NCBI RefSeq assembly: GCF_030386795.1
Contig: NZ_JANUQM010000008.1
Location: 248,001-312,000 of the forward strand
DNA length: 64,000 nucleotides
DNA from: Streptomyces sp. S.PNR 29
GTDB taxonomy: Bacteria > Actinomycetota > Actinomycetes > Streptomycetales > Streptomycetaceae
Reading direction: 5' to 3'
Every line of letters starts with the position of its first letter. Position 1 is the stretch's first letter. The position numbers and the translations under genes are program-made. Shown here piece after piece: positions 42,706 through 50,115 of the stretch. The notes below the pieces were generated by a model. It did not search any database. It was not told the origin of the DNA and saw nothing but the letters and a program-made list of their open reading frames with translations.

Positions 42706-42998
42706 TCGCCTGACCGCAAGTGCCCCCGACAGGCCGGTACCGCCACCGGCCTGCCGGGGAGCCCCCGTGACCGCAACCGAGGCGGCAGGCAAACTGCCCA
42801 GCGGAAGCAGCCCGCCGTCGCGACCCCCATCTTCCCTTGGCCAAAGTCACAGGGGCACCCCCGGCCACCACATTCAGTTACGCGAGTGCTGGATGCGTTC
42901 TCTTTCTTCTATTGGACCTCTGCCTCCAGCTCAGCCAGGCTGGTGTACGTCCGGACGCCATCGCTGGGGAGCGACAGCCGAAATGAGGTCACGAGCAC
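42706..42998. other. Gene-poor stretch with insertion-like scar
   Basis: It contains the hairpin flanked by TGACCGCAA repeats. On the minus strand at about 42909-42998 there is a short peptide-like stretch (FRLSLPSDGVRTYTSLAELEAEVQ, then stop) that looks like the tail of a lost gene. No start or partner was found. Confidence 0.45.
42711..42776. repeat. Hairpin bracketed by 9-bp direct repeats
   Basis: TGACCGCAA occurs at 42711-42719 and 42768-42776. Between them, CAGGCCGGT (42730-42738) pairs with ACCGGCCTG (42745-42753). The stem extends through CCCCG/CGGGG with one mismatch around a 6-nt loop. A palindromic core between short direct repeats is what a small non-autonomous insertion with a target-site duplication would leave. 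Confidence 0.5.
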
Positions 42999-43856
42999 AT
43001 GCACACTCGCCGTATCGGTGATGTCGAGGTCAGCGCGATAGGCCTGGGCGCGATGCCCATGTCGATCGAGGGACGGCCGGACGAGGACCGTTCCCTCGCC
43101 ACCATCCACGCCGCTCTCGACGCCGGCGTGACGCTGATCGACACCGCGGACGCCTACCACCGGGACGCCGGCGAGGTAGGACACAACGAAACCCTGATCG
43201 CCAAGGCCCTCGCCTCCCATGACCGGGGCGGAGACGTCCTGGTCGCCACCAAGGGCGGCCACCTGCGTCCCGGGGACGGCAGCTGGACCCTGGACGGCAG
43301 CCCCCAGCACCTCAAGGCGGCCTGCGAGGCGTCCCTGCGGCGGCTCGGTGTCGAGGCCATCGGGCTCTACCAGTTCCACCGCCCCGACCCCCGCGTCCCG
43401 TACGCCGACTCCGTCGGCGCGGTGCGCGAGCTGCTGGACGAGGGGAAGATCCTCATGGCGGGGATCTCCAACGCGAACCCCGAGCAGATCAAGCAGGCGA
43501 ACGAGATCCTCGGCGGCAGGCTGGTCTCCGTACAGAACCAGTTCTCCCCGGCCTTCCGCTCCAGCGAGCCGGAGCTCGCCCTGTGCGACGAACTCGGCAT
43601 CGCGTTCCTGCCCTGGAGCCCGCTCGGCGGCATCGCCAAGGCGCGTGAACTGGGCTCCGCCTACGCGCCGTTCGCCCGCGTCGCCGAAACCCACGGGGTG
43701 AGCCCGCAGCGCGTGTGCCTTGCGTGGATGCTCGCCAAGTCGCCGGTGGTGATCCCGATCCCGGGAGCCAGCCGCCCCGAGACCATCCGCGACTCGATCG
43801 CCGCCGCGGAACTGACCCTCACCGCCGAAGAGATCGCCGAGCTGGACGCCGTCTGA
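42999..43856 (+). CDS. Aldo/keto reductase
   Basis: This 285-residue (beta/alpha)8 NADPH-dependent reductase has the catalytic tetrad: Asp and Tyr in LIDTADAYHRDAGEVGHNE, Lys in LVATKGGHLR and His in LYQFHRPDPRVPY. Cofactor-binding segments are SVQNQFSPAF and VIPIPGASRPETIRDSIAAAEL. It reduces aldehydes or ketones, but the substrate is unspecified. It probably starts at ATG 42999, although no strong Shine-Dalgarno is visible. A terminator hairpin follows. Confidence 0.9.
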   Translation: MHTRRIGDVEVSAIGLGAMPMSIEGRPDEDRSLATIHAALDAGVTLIDTADAYHRDAGEVGHNETLIAKALASHDRGGDVLVATKGGHLRPGDGSWTLDGSPQHLKAACEASLRRLGVEAIGLYQFHRPDPRVPYADSVGAVRELLDEGKILMAGISNANPEQIKQANEILGGRLVSVQNQFSPAFRSSEPELALCDELGIAFLPWSPLGGIAKARELGSAYAPFARVAETHGVSPQRVCLAWMLAKSPVVIPIPGASRPETIRDSIAAAELTLTAEEIAELDAV

Positions 43857-43871
43857 GTCGCGACGGGCCAG

Positions 43872-43899
43872 GGGCGGGAGAACCCTCAGCCTCCCGCCC
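43872..43899. terminator. Terminator hairpin after aldo/keto reductase
   Basis: GGGCGGGAG pairs with CTCCCGCCC across a 10-nt loop, 16 nt past the stop codon. Confidence 0.6.
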
Positions 43900-44046
43900 A
43901 CCGGCCCCAAGCACCCGAAAATCAGGGCAGGTTGACGTCTGCCACACCTTCATCGCGTTCGTGCACTGGTTTCGGCAACCGCAACGTCCCTAGCATGTAC
44001 TCTCGGTCATGCCAGTGCAGGTGGTGCGGTACGAGCTGGGGGAACG

Positions 44047-44865
44047 ATGCAGACCGACAAGCAGCTGTCCACGGAGATCGATGCCAACGTGCCGACAGCA
44101 GCTCGCATGTACGACCACTACCTGGGCGGCAAGGACAACTACGCCGCCGACCGGGCGGCGTGCGAGCAGCTCGACAAGGTCGTCCCCAGCACCCGCGCAC
44201 TGGCCGTCAACAACCGGCGCTTCCTCCAACGGGTCGTCAGGACGCTGGCCGCGGACTACGGAATCCGGCAGTTCCTCGATCACGGATCCGGTCTGCCCAC
44301 CCAGAACAACGTGCACCAGGTCGCGCAGGGCATCGACCCCGATGCGCGCGTGGTCTACGTCGACAACGACCCGATGGTGCTGGTCCATGGCCGGGCGCTG
44401 CTGGAGCAGAACGACCGCACCGCCGTCATCCACGCCGACATGCGGCACACCGACACCATCTTCTCCCACGCCGAAACCGAGCGCCTCATCGACTTCTCGC
44501 AGCCGGTGGCCGTGCTGTTCAACTCGGTCTTCCACTGCATCCCCGACAGCGAGACCGACGGCCCGCCGGCCGTGGTCCGTCGCGTCGCCGAACGGCTCGT
44601 GCCCGGCAGCTACCTGGTCATGTGCCAGCTCGTGAGCGAGGATCCCGAGGTCCGAGACTTCGTCACCAGCTTCATGGACCAGGCGACGCAGGGACACTGG
44701 GGCCGCGTACGCCAGGAGAAGGACGTGGCCGAGTGGTTCGAGGGCATGGACGTCCTCGAACCGGGCCTGGTGGAAGTGTCCACCTGGCGGCCCGACAACG
44801 AGGTGGCTCCCCGTCAGCTCACGCAGGAGTGGATAGAGTTCGGCGGGGTCGGCCGCATCCGCTAG
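44047..44865 (+). CDS. DUF574-type SAM-dependent methyltransferase (second copy)
   Basis: This 272-residue paralogue of the protein at 2387-3217 has the same signature blocks: TAARMYDHYLGGKDNYAADRAA, QFLDHGSGLPTQNNVHQVAQ (SAM loop), VVYVDNDPMVLVHGRALL and the C-terminal WFEGMDVLEPGLVEV. As in the first copy the methyl acceptor is unknown. GGGGG lies 6 nt before the ATG. Its neighbour is an XRE-DUF5753 regulator, convergent. These methyltransferases often sit beside XRE/DUF397 modules in Streptomyces, which may be a functional link. Confidence 0.9.
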   Translation: MQTDKQLSTEIDANVPTAARMYDHYLGGKDNYAADRAACEQLDKVVPSTRALAVNNRRFLQRVVRTLAADYGIRQFLDHGSGLPTQNNVHQVAQGIDPDARVVYVDNDPMVLVHGRALLEQNDRTAVIHADMRHTDTIFSHAETERLIDFSQPVAVLFNSVFHCIPDSETDGPPAVVRRVAERLVPGSYLVMCQLVSEDPEVRDFVTSFMDQATQGHWGRVRQEKDVAEWFEGMDVLEPGLVEVSTWRPDNEVAPRQLTQEWIEFGGVGRIR

Positions 44866-44908
44866 TCACAGCAGACGCGGGCGGCAGCGCTCGGCCCCTG
44901 CGCACCAC

Positions 44909-44936
44909 GGGCCGCCGCCGCCTCTCGCGGCGGCCC
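44909..44936. terminator. Bidirectional terminator hairpin
   Basis: GGGCCGCCGC pairs with GCGGCGGCCC around an 8-nt loop, exactly between the stops of the convergent methyltransferase and XRE genes. Confidence 0.65.
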
Positions 44937-45857
44937 TCAGCTCTCGGAGTAGCGCTGCTGCACAGTGTCGCGCAGCAACCGCAGGGACTCACGGGGTGTG
45001 AGCGCTTCGTCCGCCAGCCGGTCCAGGGCGAGCCGGTACTCCTCCGTCTCGTCCCGGTCCTCCAGGAAGTTGGCGCTCTTGATGTGCTCCAGATAGACGA
45101 CGTCCGGCAGGTCGAGGCCGCCGAAGCGCAGATAGGTGACCGGGATCGCCGGAGCCGAAGCGTTCGTCACGTCCAGCGGCACCACCTGCAATGTCACATT
45201 GGGGCGCTGAGCCATCTCGACGAGGTGGTGCAGCTGCGCCCGCATGACGTCCCGGCTGCCCAGTACCCGCAGCAGGACGGATTCGTCGATGATCGCCCAC
45301 AGCTGCGGAGCATCCGCGCGCGTCAGCAACTGAGCACGCCGCATGCGGAGTTCGACGCGCCGCTGCACCTCGCTCGCCGGCGCGTTCGGCAGGCCGCGCT
45401 CCACCACCGCCTGTGTGTACGCCGCCGTCTGCAGCAGACCGGGGACGTACTGGATCTCGAAGGTCCGGATGGTGGCGGCCGCCTCCTGCAGCCCGACCAG
45501 CCGGTCGAACCACTCGGGCATCAGACGCTTGTCGTAGCGCTGCCACCACCCGGGCTCACCGGCGCGCTGCAACAGCTTGAGCAGCACCGACGCCTCGTAG
45601 GGATCGGTGCCGTACAGCTCCAGCAGCGCGCGGACGTCGCGCTCGGTCGGGGGCCTGCGGCCCTTGCCGGACTCGATGCGCGAGAGCTTCGCCCCGCTGA
45701 ACCCGAGTGCGCGGGCCGCCTGGTCCTGCGAAAGCCCGGCATCCTCACGGAATCCAGCCAGTTGAACACCGACGAGCATCTTCAGCAGGGTCGGAGCCGG
45801 CTCGGTCCGGTCGAGGTAGGGCTCAAGACGGGAGAGGCGATGCGGCGCGGCGGACAT
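44937..45857 (-). CDS. XRE-family regulator with DUF5753 (WhiJ-like)
   Basis: This 306-residue protein has an N-terminal Cro/CI helix-turn-helix (LVGVQLAGFREDAGLSQDQAARALGFSGAKLSRIESGKGRRPP). A C-terminal DUF5753 sensor domain includes IRTFEIQYVPGLLQTAAYTQAVV, ELRMRRAQLL, APQLWAIIDESVLLRVLGSRDVM and FGGLDLPDVVYLEHIKSANFLED. It belongs to the WhiJ-like regulators that control development and antibiotic production and work with small DUF397 proteins. A DUF397 gene lies immediately upstream on the same strand and an ATP-binding protein is divergent, giving an AbaA/WhiJ-type module. Confidence 0.92.
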   Translation of the reverse strand: MSAAPHRLSRLEPYLDRTEPAPTLLKMLVGVQLAGFREDAGLSQDQAARALGFSGAKLSRIESGKGRRPPTERDVRALLELYGTDPYEASVLLKLLQRAGEPGWWQRYDKRLMPEWFDRLVGLQEAAATIRTFEIQYVPGLLQTAAYTQAVVERGLPNAPASEVQRRVELRMRRAQLLTRADAPQLWAIIDESVLLRVLGSRDVMRAQLHHLVEMAQRPNVTLQVVPLDVTNASAPAIPVTYLRFGGLDLPDVVYLEHIKSANFLEDRDETEEYRLALDRLADEALTPRESLRLLRDTVQQRYSES

Positions 45858-45968
45858 CCTGTACTCCCAGCAGACCGGCAGACTTGAGAAATCACACTAG
45901 CGCAATCCGCCGGGCCCCGGGGCCCGATCACACAGAACTCCGGGGCTCACAGGCGAGTCGGCTCCGTC

Positions 45969-46196
45969 TCACAGCAGATGGTCGAACTCGCCGTCCTTCG
46001 CACCGGCCACGAACGCCGCCACCTCCGCGGGCGTGTAGACGAGCGCGGGTCCGTCAGGATCGCGGGAGTTGCGCAGCGCGATGCCCCCGTCGACGGCAGC
46101 GACCTCGACGCAGTTGCCCTCGGCGTTGCTGTGCCGGCTCTTCATCCAGCGGGCGTCCAACGAGCTGGCCCGCACTCCGTTCTGCACTGGTGGCAC
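45969..46196 (-). CDS. DUF397 protein
   Basis: This 75-residue protein has the DUF397 pattern: LDARWMKSRHSNAEGNCVEVAAVDGGIALRNSRDPDGPALVYTPAEVAAFVAGAKDGEF. Family members partner with WhiJ-like XRE-DUF5753 regulators, probably antagonising them. Here it precedes its XRE partner on the same transcript by 111 nt; usually the regulator comes first. Its promoter region is shared with the divergent ATP-binding protein and holds two inverted repeats. Confidence 0.92.
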   Translation of the reverse strand: MPPVQNGVRASSLDARWMKSRHSNAEGNCVEVAAVDGGIALRNSRDPDGPALVYTPAEVAAFVAGAKDGEFDHLL

Positions 46197-46320
46197 CGCA
46201 GTCTCCTTGCTGTTCAGGTTCCCCGCCGTGCGCCGTGTGGGGAACCGGCCGCCGGGGGAGGGAGCGCGGACCGCGCCTCGTCGGCCCTACCGGCTCCCCA
46301 CCGAATTTCGCGCAATTTCT

Positions 46321-46387
46321 CGTGCAATTGCACGCGAGCGCTGTCAGCGTGGATAATAGCTGTGGCGTCAACCCCCGGGTTAACGCC
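46321..46387 (+). promoter_or_regulatory. Promoter with two inverted repeats upstream of ATP-binding protein
   Basis: A -35 TTGCAC (46328-46333) and -10 GATAAT (46352-46357) are spaced 18 nt apart. The perfect 14-bp palindrome CGTGCAATTGCACG (46321-46334) covers the -35. A second inverted repeat (GGCGTCAACCC-CC-GGGTTAACGCC, 10 of 11 pairs, 46364-46387) lies at the expected transcription start. Both are well placed for repression by the neighbouring XRE regulator. Confidence 0.6.
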
Positions 46388-46416
46388 CTGCCTTGACGTC
46401 GCATCAGGGAGATGCC

Positions 46417-46986
46417 GTGTCATCACCTGCGCCCAGAGCGCTTCGGCCGCTGAGCCAGCTCGCGCCACGGGCGGGTGCGATGGGCCAGGTCGGCGGGCTG
46501 TCCCGCACGGCACGATCGGCCTCCGCGGGGGAGCGGCCGATCGCGCAGCCCGGGTCACCGGGCGGCAGGCCCGTCTCGGTCGCGCTGCGCATCGCGTGCG
46601 ACCGGGACGGGTTCGCCCGCGCCCGTGCCTTCACCCGCGACACGCTGCGCGGGTGGTCGCTCGACCATCGCAGCGACGATGCCCTCCTGGTGATCACCGA
46701 ACTCGCCTCCAACGCCGTGACACACGCGATGCCGTCGGCCGCGGCAGGGGGGACGGAGGTCGGGCTGGGGCTCGCCCTCGACCCGGGACATCTGACGCTG
46801 AGCGTCTGCGACTCCGATGACAATCCGCCCGTCTACCCGCCGCCGGACGGCGCCGACCTCGACGAGCACGGCCGCGGCCTGTGCATCGTCGACGCACTGT
46901 CGGAGGAGTGGGGCTGGACCCCCAGACCCCCCGCGGGCAAGACCGTCTGGGCCAGATTGTCGACCGTGTCCCCTCATCTGACATGA
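46417..46986 (+). CDS. ATP-binding protein, anti-sigma (RsbW-like) kinase fold
   Basis: This 189-residue protein has a C-terminal GHKL ATPase domain of the RsbW/SpoIIAB kind. The N box is SDDALLVITELASNAVTHA, the G1 box region is LTLSVCDSDDNPPVYPPP, and the G2-like region is EHGRGLCIVDALSEEWGW. The first 65 residues are low-complexity. In AbaA/WhiJ-type loci such proteins accompany XRE-DUF5753 and DUF397 partners. The GTG at 46417 follows AGGGAG by 5 nt; a TTG eight codons earlier is less likely. Its stop overlaps the next start (ATGA), so the following protein is a coupled partner. Confidence 0.87.
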   Translation: MSSPAPRALRPLSQLAPRAGAMGQVGGLSRTARSASAGERPIAQPGSPGGRPVSVALRIACDRDGFARARAFTRDTLRGWSLDHRSDDALLVITELASNAVTHAMPSAAAGGTEVGLGLALDPGHLTLSVCDSDDNPPVYPPPDGADLDEHGRGLCIVDALSEEWGWTPRPPAGKTVWARLSTVSPHLT

Positions 46987-47555
46987 CTGCCGCGGAAAGG
47001 CCCCACGCCATGCGCACCGCTCCGATCCAGCAGCCGGGCACCCAGCGCACAGAGCGCCACGCGCCGCCGAACAGGCCGGCCAGGACCGCGCCCCTCGCAG
47101 GGCTCGGCCAGGTGCCCTGGGCCGAGATCCAGGACTCCACCGGCTCCGCCGCCGCCATCCCCCTGCTGCTCAACAGCGTCGCCTGGGGGAACCCCGGCAC
47201 CGCCCAGGCCGCCCTCGACGACCTGCGGAAACGCATCTGCCAGTACGGCTTCGTGGTGGAGCAGGCGACCGCCGCGACCGTCCCCTTCCTGTGGGAGCTC
47301 GCGCAGCTTCCCCAGGTGACCTGCCGCGCGCAGATCATCCAGCTGCTCAGGAACATCGCTGACGCCCGGCAGTGGGAGAGCACCGCCGCCGTCTACCCGA
47401 AGCTGCTCAACCACCGCGAAAATCCCGTGGTCTGGGAACGCAAGGCCCGGCAGGCCGTCCGCGCCCGGCGGAGCGCCCTGCGACACCTGCTGGCCGAAGA
47501 GGACGCCGAGATCGCCCAGGCCACGACGGAACTGGCACGCACGCTGGGGGAGTGA
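46983..47555 (+). CDS. Unrecognised helical protein coupled to ATP-binding protein
   Basis: This 190-residue protein overlaps the ATP-binding protein gene by 4 nt. After a Pro/Arg-rich N-terminus it reads as repeated amphipathic helices (SAAAIPLLLNSVAWGNPGTAQAALDDLRKRI; QATAATVPFLWELAQLPQ; RAQIIQLLRNIADARQWE; AVRARRSALRHLL), like a short HEAT-repeat solenoid. The family is not recognised. Coupling suggests it binds or modulates the ATPase or its target. Nothing points to an enzymatic site. Confidence 0.7.
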   Translation: MTAAERPHAMRTAPIQQPGTQRTERHAPPNRPARTAPLAGLGQVPWAEIQDSTGSAAAIPLLLNSVAWGNPGTAQAALDDLRKRICQYGFVVEQATAATVPFLWELAQLPQVTCRAQIIQLLRNIADARQWESTAAVYPKLLNHRENPVVWERKARQAVRARRSALRHLLAEEDAEIAQATTELARTLGE

Positions 47556-47597
47556 ACCGACGCCTGCCACCGGCGGATTCCCGGAGTACGAAACGGT

Positions 47598-49133
47598 GTG
47601 GCGGCCTCCCTGCCGACCCGACGGGAAAGCGCTTGCCGCACCTTCGGCAACCAGGGAGGACCACCGCCGACGGCATCGCCGCTGGAGAGACCGCTCGACC
47701 ACCGCTACCGGGGCGAGCATCCGGTCCGCACACTCGCCTACCTGTTCCGCGCCGACCGCCGGCGGCTGGCCACGGCCGTCGGCGTCATCACCGTCAAACA
47801 CAGCCCCATCTGGCTGCTGCCCCTGATCACCGCGTCCATCATCGACACCATCGTCCAGCACCAGCCGGTCGGCCGGCTCTGGACCAGCACCGGGATCATC
47901 CTGCTCATCCGGTGATCAACTACCCGCTGCACGTGCTCTACGTGCGTCTCCTGTACGGCAGCGTCCGCCGTATGGGCACGGCCCTGCGCTCCGCCCTGTG
48001 CACCCGCATGCAGCAGCACTCCATCGGCTGTCACTCACGCGTCAGCGCCGGAGTGCCGCAGGCCAAGGTGGTGCGCGACGTGGAGACTGTCGAGCAGATG
48101 GTGCAGCAGACCGCGGAGAACGGCCTCGGCGCGCTCACCGTGCTCACCGGCGGCCTCGTCATCATCGCCGTCCGCACACCGGAGTTCCTGTCGCATGGAC
48201 GGAACGCTGCGCCGACTGCTGACCTCCGGGATGCGTCTCGACCTGGTCAACGGCCGGTTCGGCTCGCTGGCCTGGGTCGTCCTCAACGTGATCGGCGTAC
48301 TCGTCCTCGCCGGCGCGGGGCTGATCTCGTACTACGGCGTCTGGGGCGGCACGCCCGGCGACGTCGTCATGCTCAGCGCGTTCCTCACCACTCTCACCAA
48401 CTCCACGACGACGCTGGCAGGACTCGCTCCGGTCATCACCAAGGGGCTGGAGTCCGTCCGATCGGTCGGCGAGGTGCTGCAGGCGCCCGAGCCGGAGGAC
48501 AACGAGGGCAAGGCGGAGCTGCCCTCCCTGCGCGGGGCCGTGCCCTTCGACGCCGTCGGCTACTCCTACGAGACCGACGGACGTGCCGCCGTACGGGACT
48601 TCACCCTCGCCGTCGAACCCGGCGAGACCAGCGCTGGCGCTTCGTGTCGGTGGTGCCGCAGGAGTCGATCCTCTTCGACGGCACGGTCCGCGAGAACGTC
48701 GCCTACGGCAGGGACGACGCCGACGAGGAGACGGTGCGCGCGGCGCTGCGCGACGCCAACGCGCTGGAGTTCGTCGACCGGCTGCCGCAAGGCCTCGACA
48801 CCCTGGTCGGGGAACACGGCGCACGCCTGTCCGGCGGGCAGCGGCAGCGCCTCGCCATCGCCCGTGCGCTGATCCGGGACCCCCGGATCCCGATCCTGGA
48901 CGAGGCGACCTCGGCGCTGGGACACCCGCTCGGAGGCGCTCGTCCAGGAGGCGCCGGCGCGGTTGCTGCACGGACGCACCACGTTCGTCGTGGCGCGCCG
49001 GCTGTCCACCGCGCGGGGCGCGGACCGGATCGTGGTGATGGGGGACGGCCGGATCCGGGAGATCGGCACGCACGACGAACTCCTGCGCCGTGGCGGGGCG
49101 TACGCGGCCTTGCACAGCGGCCAGGCCGCCTGA
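47598..49133 (+). pseudogene. Decayed ABC exporter (fused TMD-NBD), frameshifted and internally deleted
   Basis: Pieces of one ABC exporter appear in three frames. The pieces are: an N-terminal membrane part (AVGVITVKHSPIWLLPLITASIIDTIV) stopping at 47915; continuing transmembrane sequence (INYPLHVLYVRLLYGSVRRMGTAL) to about 48190; a further TMD part with the start of the ATPase domain (RSVGEVLQAPEPED, GYSYETDGRAAVRDFTLAVEPGE) to about 48630; then Q-loop onward (VSVVPQESILFDGTVRENVAYGRDDADEETV, signature LSGGQRQRLAIARALI); and a final frame with the H-loop region up to TGA 49131. The stretch that should hold Walker A is missing, so no ATPase could form even if the frameshifts were sequencing errors. 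Confidence 0.85.
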
Positions 49134-49167
49134 CCGCCGACCGGTGGCGGGCCTCACCCGGGGCCCG

Positions 49168-49521
49168 TCATGCGGCGCTGCTCCTTCGTGCCCGGTGGGC
49201 GCAGGTCGCGTCATGGTCGGTGCCGAGGCTCGTCCACCAGCGCTCGCAGCAGGCGGCGCCGAGCTCCGCGCTGACGATCACGTCGGCGACGCCGGCGTGC
49301 CCACGCGCCCGGGCCACCCGCTCGGACAGCCGTACCACGACACGGCGTTGGTCACGGATCACCGTTTCGCGGGCGGCGGCGACGACGGGCACGAGACTGG
49401 CGGCCCCGAACAGACACGCGGCCCACCAGGGGCCGTACCGGTACTCCAGGACCGCGATCCAGGCGAGCCCGGTGCTGGTGGAGAGGTAGAGGACGCAGAG
49501 CAGACGGCTGGAGCAGTTCAT
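49168..49521 (-). CDS. Small membrane protein, unrecognised
   Basis: This 117-residue protein has two hydrophobic N-terminal segments (LLCVLYLSTSTGLAWIAVLEYR and WWAACLFGAASLVPVVAAA) and a soluble Arg-rich C-terminal half with a Cys pair (GAACCERWW). It is not recognised. It lies just after the decayed exporter, convergent with it, and is transcribed away from the DUF5133 gene. Confidence 0.6.
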   Translation of the reverse strand: MNCSSRLLCVLYLSTSTGLAWIAVLEYRYGPWWAACLFGAASLVPVVAAARETVIRDQRRVVVRLSERVARARGHAGVADVIVSAELGAACCERWWTSLGTDHDATCAHRARRSSAA

Positions 49522-49743
49522 CGGGACACCGTTCCTGTGAGGGGGTTTGCTCTCTGCTCAACTGCGCGCGACGCGTGGGGAAGCGGGTGGTTCCGCTCCT
49601 TTTTGGGTAGGGCGCTGACCATTCGAGCTGACGGTCGGTCAGTTATCGAAAGTTTTTCGCCAACCAAGGACAAGTGAGGGCGGTGTGTGAATGTTTCGCC
49701 CCTGTACGGGCATACGCAGCGAAAATCGAGAGAGGGGCGCTTC

Positions 49744-50007
49744 GTGCTCGTACCGGACCCGAAGGTCGTCAGAGAGTTGCTGACGCGGTACGCGTCGCTG
49801 CAGATCGCTCAGGCTGAGCGGTACACGCCGGCGGCGGCACGTGAGCTGGAGGATGTCAGCTACACACTGTGCGTGATGATGGGCAAGACCGGCATCCACG
49901 ACGCGATCGCCGAGGCGGACGCCCTGCTGCTGGCCGGCAGGCGCACGGTCGATGCCACCGAGGTGACGGATCCGGACGGGGAGAGCGGTCTGTCGCTGGC
50001 CGTCTGA
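49744..50007 (+). CDS. DUF5133 protein
   Basis: This 87-residue protein reads LVPDPKVVRELLTRYASLQIAQAERYTPAAARELEDVSYTLCVMMGKTGIHDAIAEADALL, the DUF5133 pattern common in Streptomyces. It is soluble, mostly helical and of unknown function. The GTG at 49744 is chosen because GAGAGGGG lies 7 nt upstream; a GTG 19 codons earlier also opens the frame. A long perfect hairpin follows its stop. Confidence 0.8.
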   Translation: MLVPDPKVVRELLTRYASLQIAQAERYTPAAARELEDVSYTLCVMMGKTGIHDAIAEADALLLAGRRTVDATEVTDPDGESGLSLAV

Positions 50008-50019
50008 CACCGCCGGAAC

Positions 50020-50073
50020 GGGGCCTGTCCTGCGGATCAGGCCGATCCCGGGCTGATCCGCAGGACAGGCCCC
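50020..50073. terminator. 21-bp perfect inverted repeat, bidirectional terminator
   Basis: Twenty-one bases (50020-50040, beginning GGGGCCTGTCC) are exactly complementary to 50053-50073 across a 12-nt loop. It lies 12 nt past the DUF5133 stop and 43 nt past the stop of the convergent GlxA-type regulator gene. This is an ideal place for a shared terminator. The stem is longer than most and could instead be a palindromic mobile remnant. Confidence 0.75.
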
Positions 50074-50115
50074 AGTCATCATCGACAACGAGGCGAGGTA
50101 CGTCCGGACGGACGG

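Noticed and set aside
42909..43910. Long minus-strand open frame opposite the aldo/keto reductase
   Set aside because: Its codons mirror the reductase gene, it has no Shine-Dalgarno, and the protein lacks recognisable motifs. Only the last 30 residues, beyond the reductase gene, look peptide-like.
44047..44865. DUF574 methyltransferase as the missing graspetide methyltransferase
   Set aside because: It is 8 kb from tgmAB, convergent with an XRE gene, and lacks features of isoaspartyl O-methyltransferases.
47627..47634. A third AAGCGCTT palindrome as a LacI-type site
   Set aside because: It lies inside the decayed exporter's 5' coding region rather than a promoter, so it is treated as chance.
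49690..49715. SigB-like promoter (GTTT...GGGCAT) upstream of the DUF5133 gene
   Set aside because: The spacing between the two elements is about 11 nt, too short for the 14-16 nt expected.
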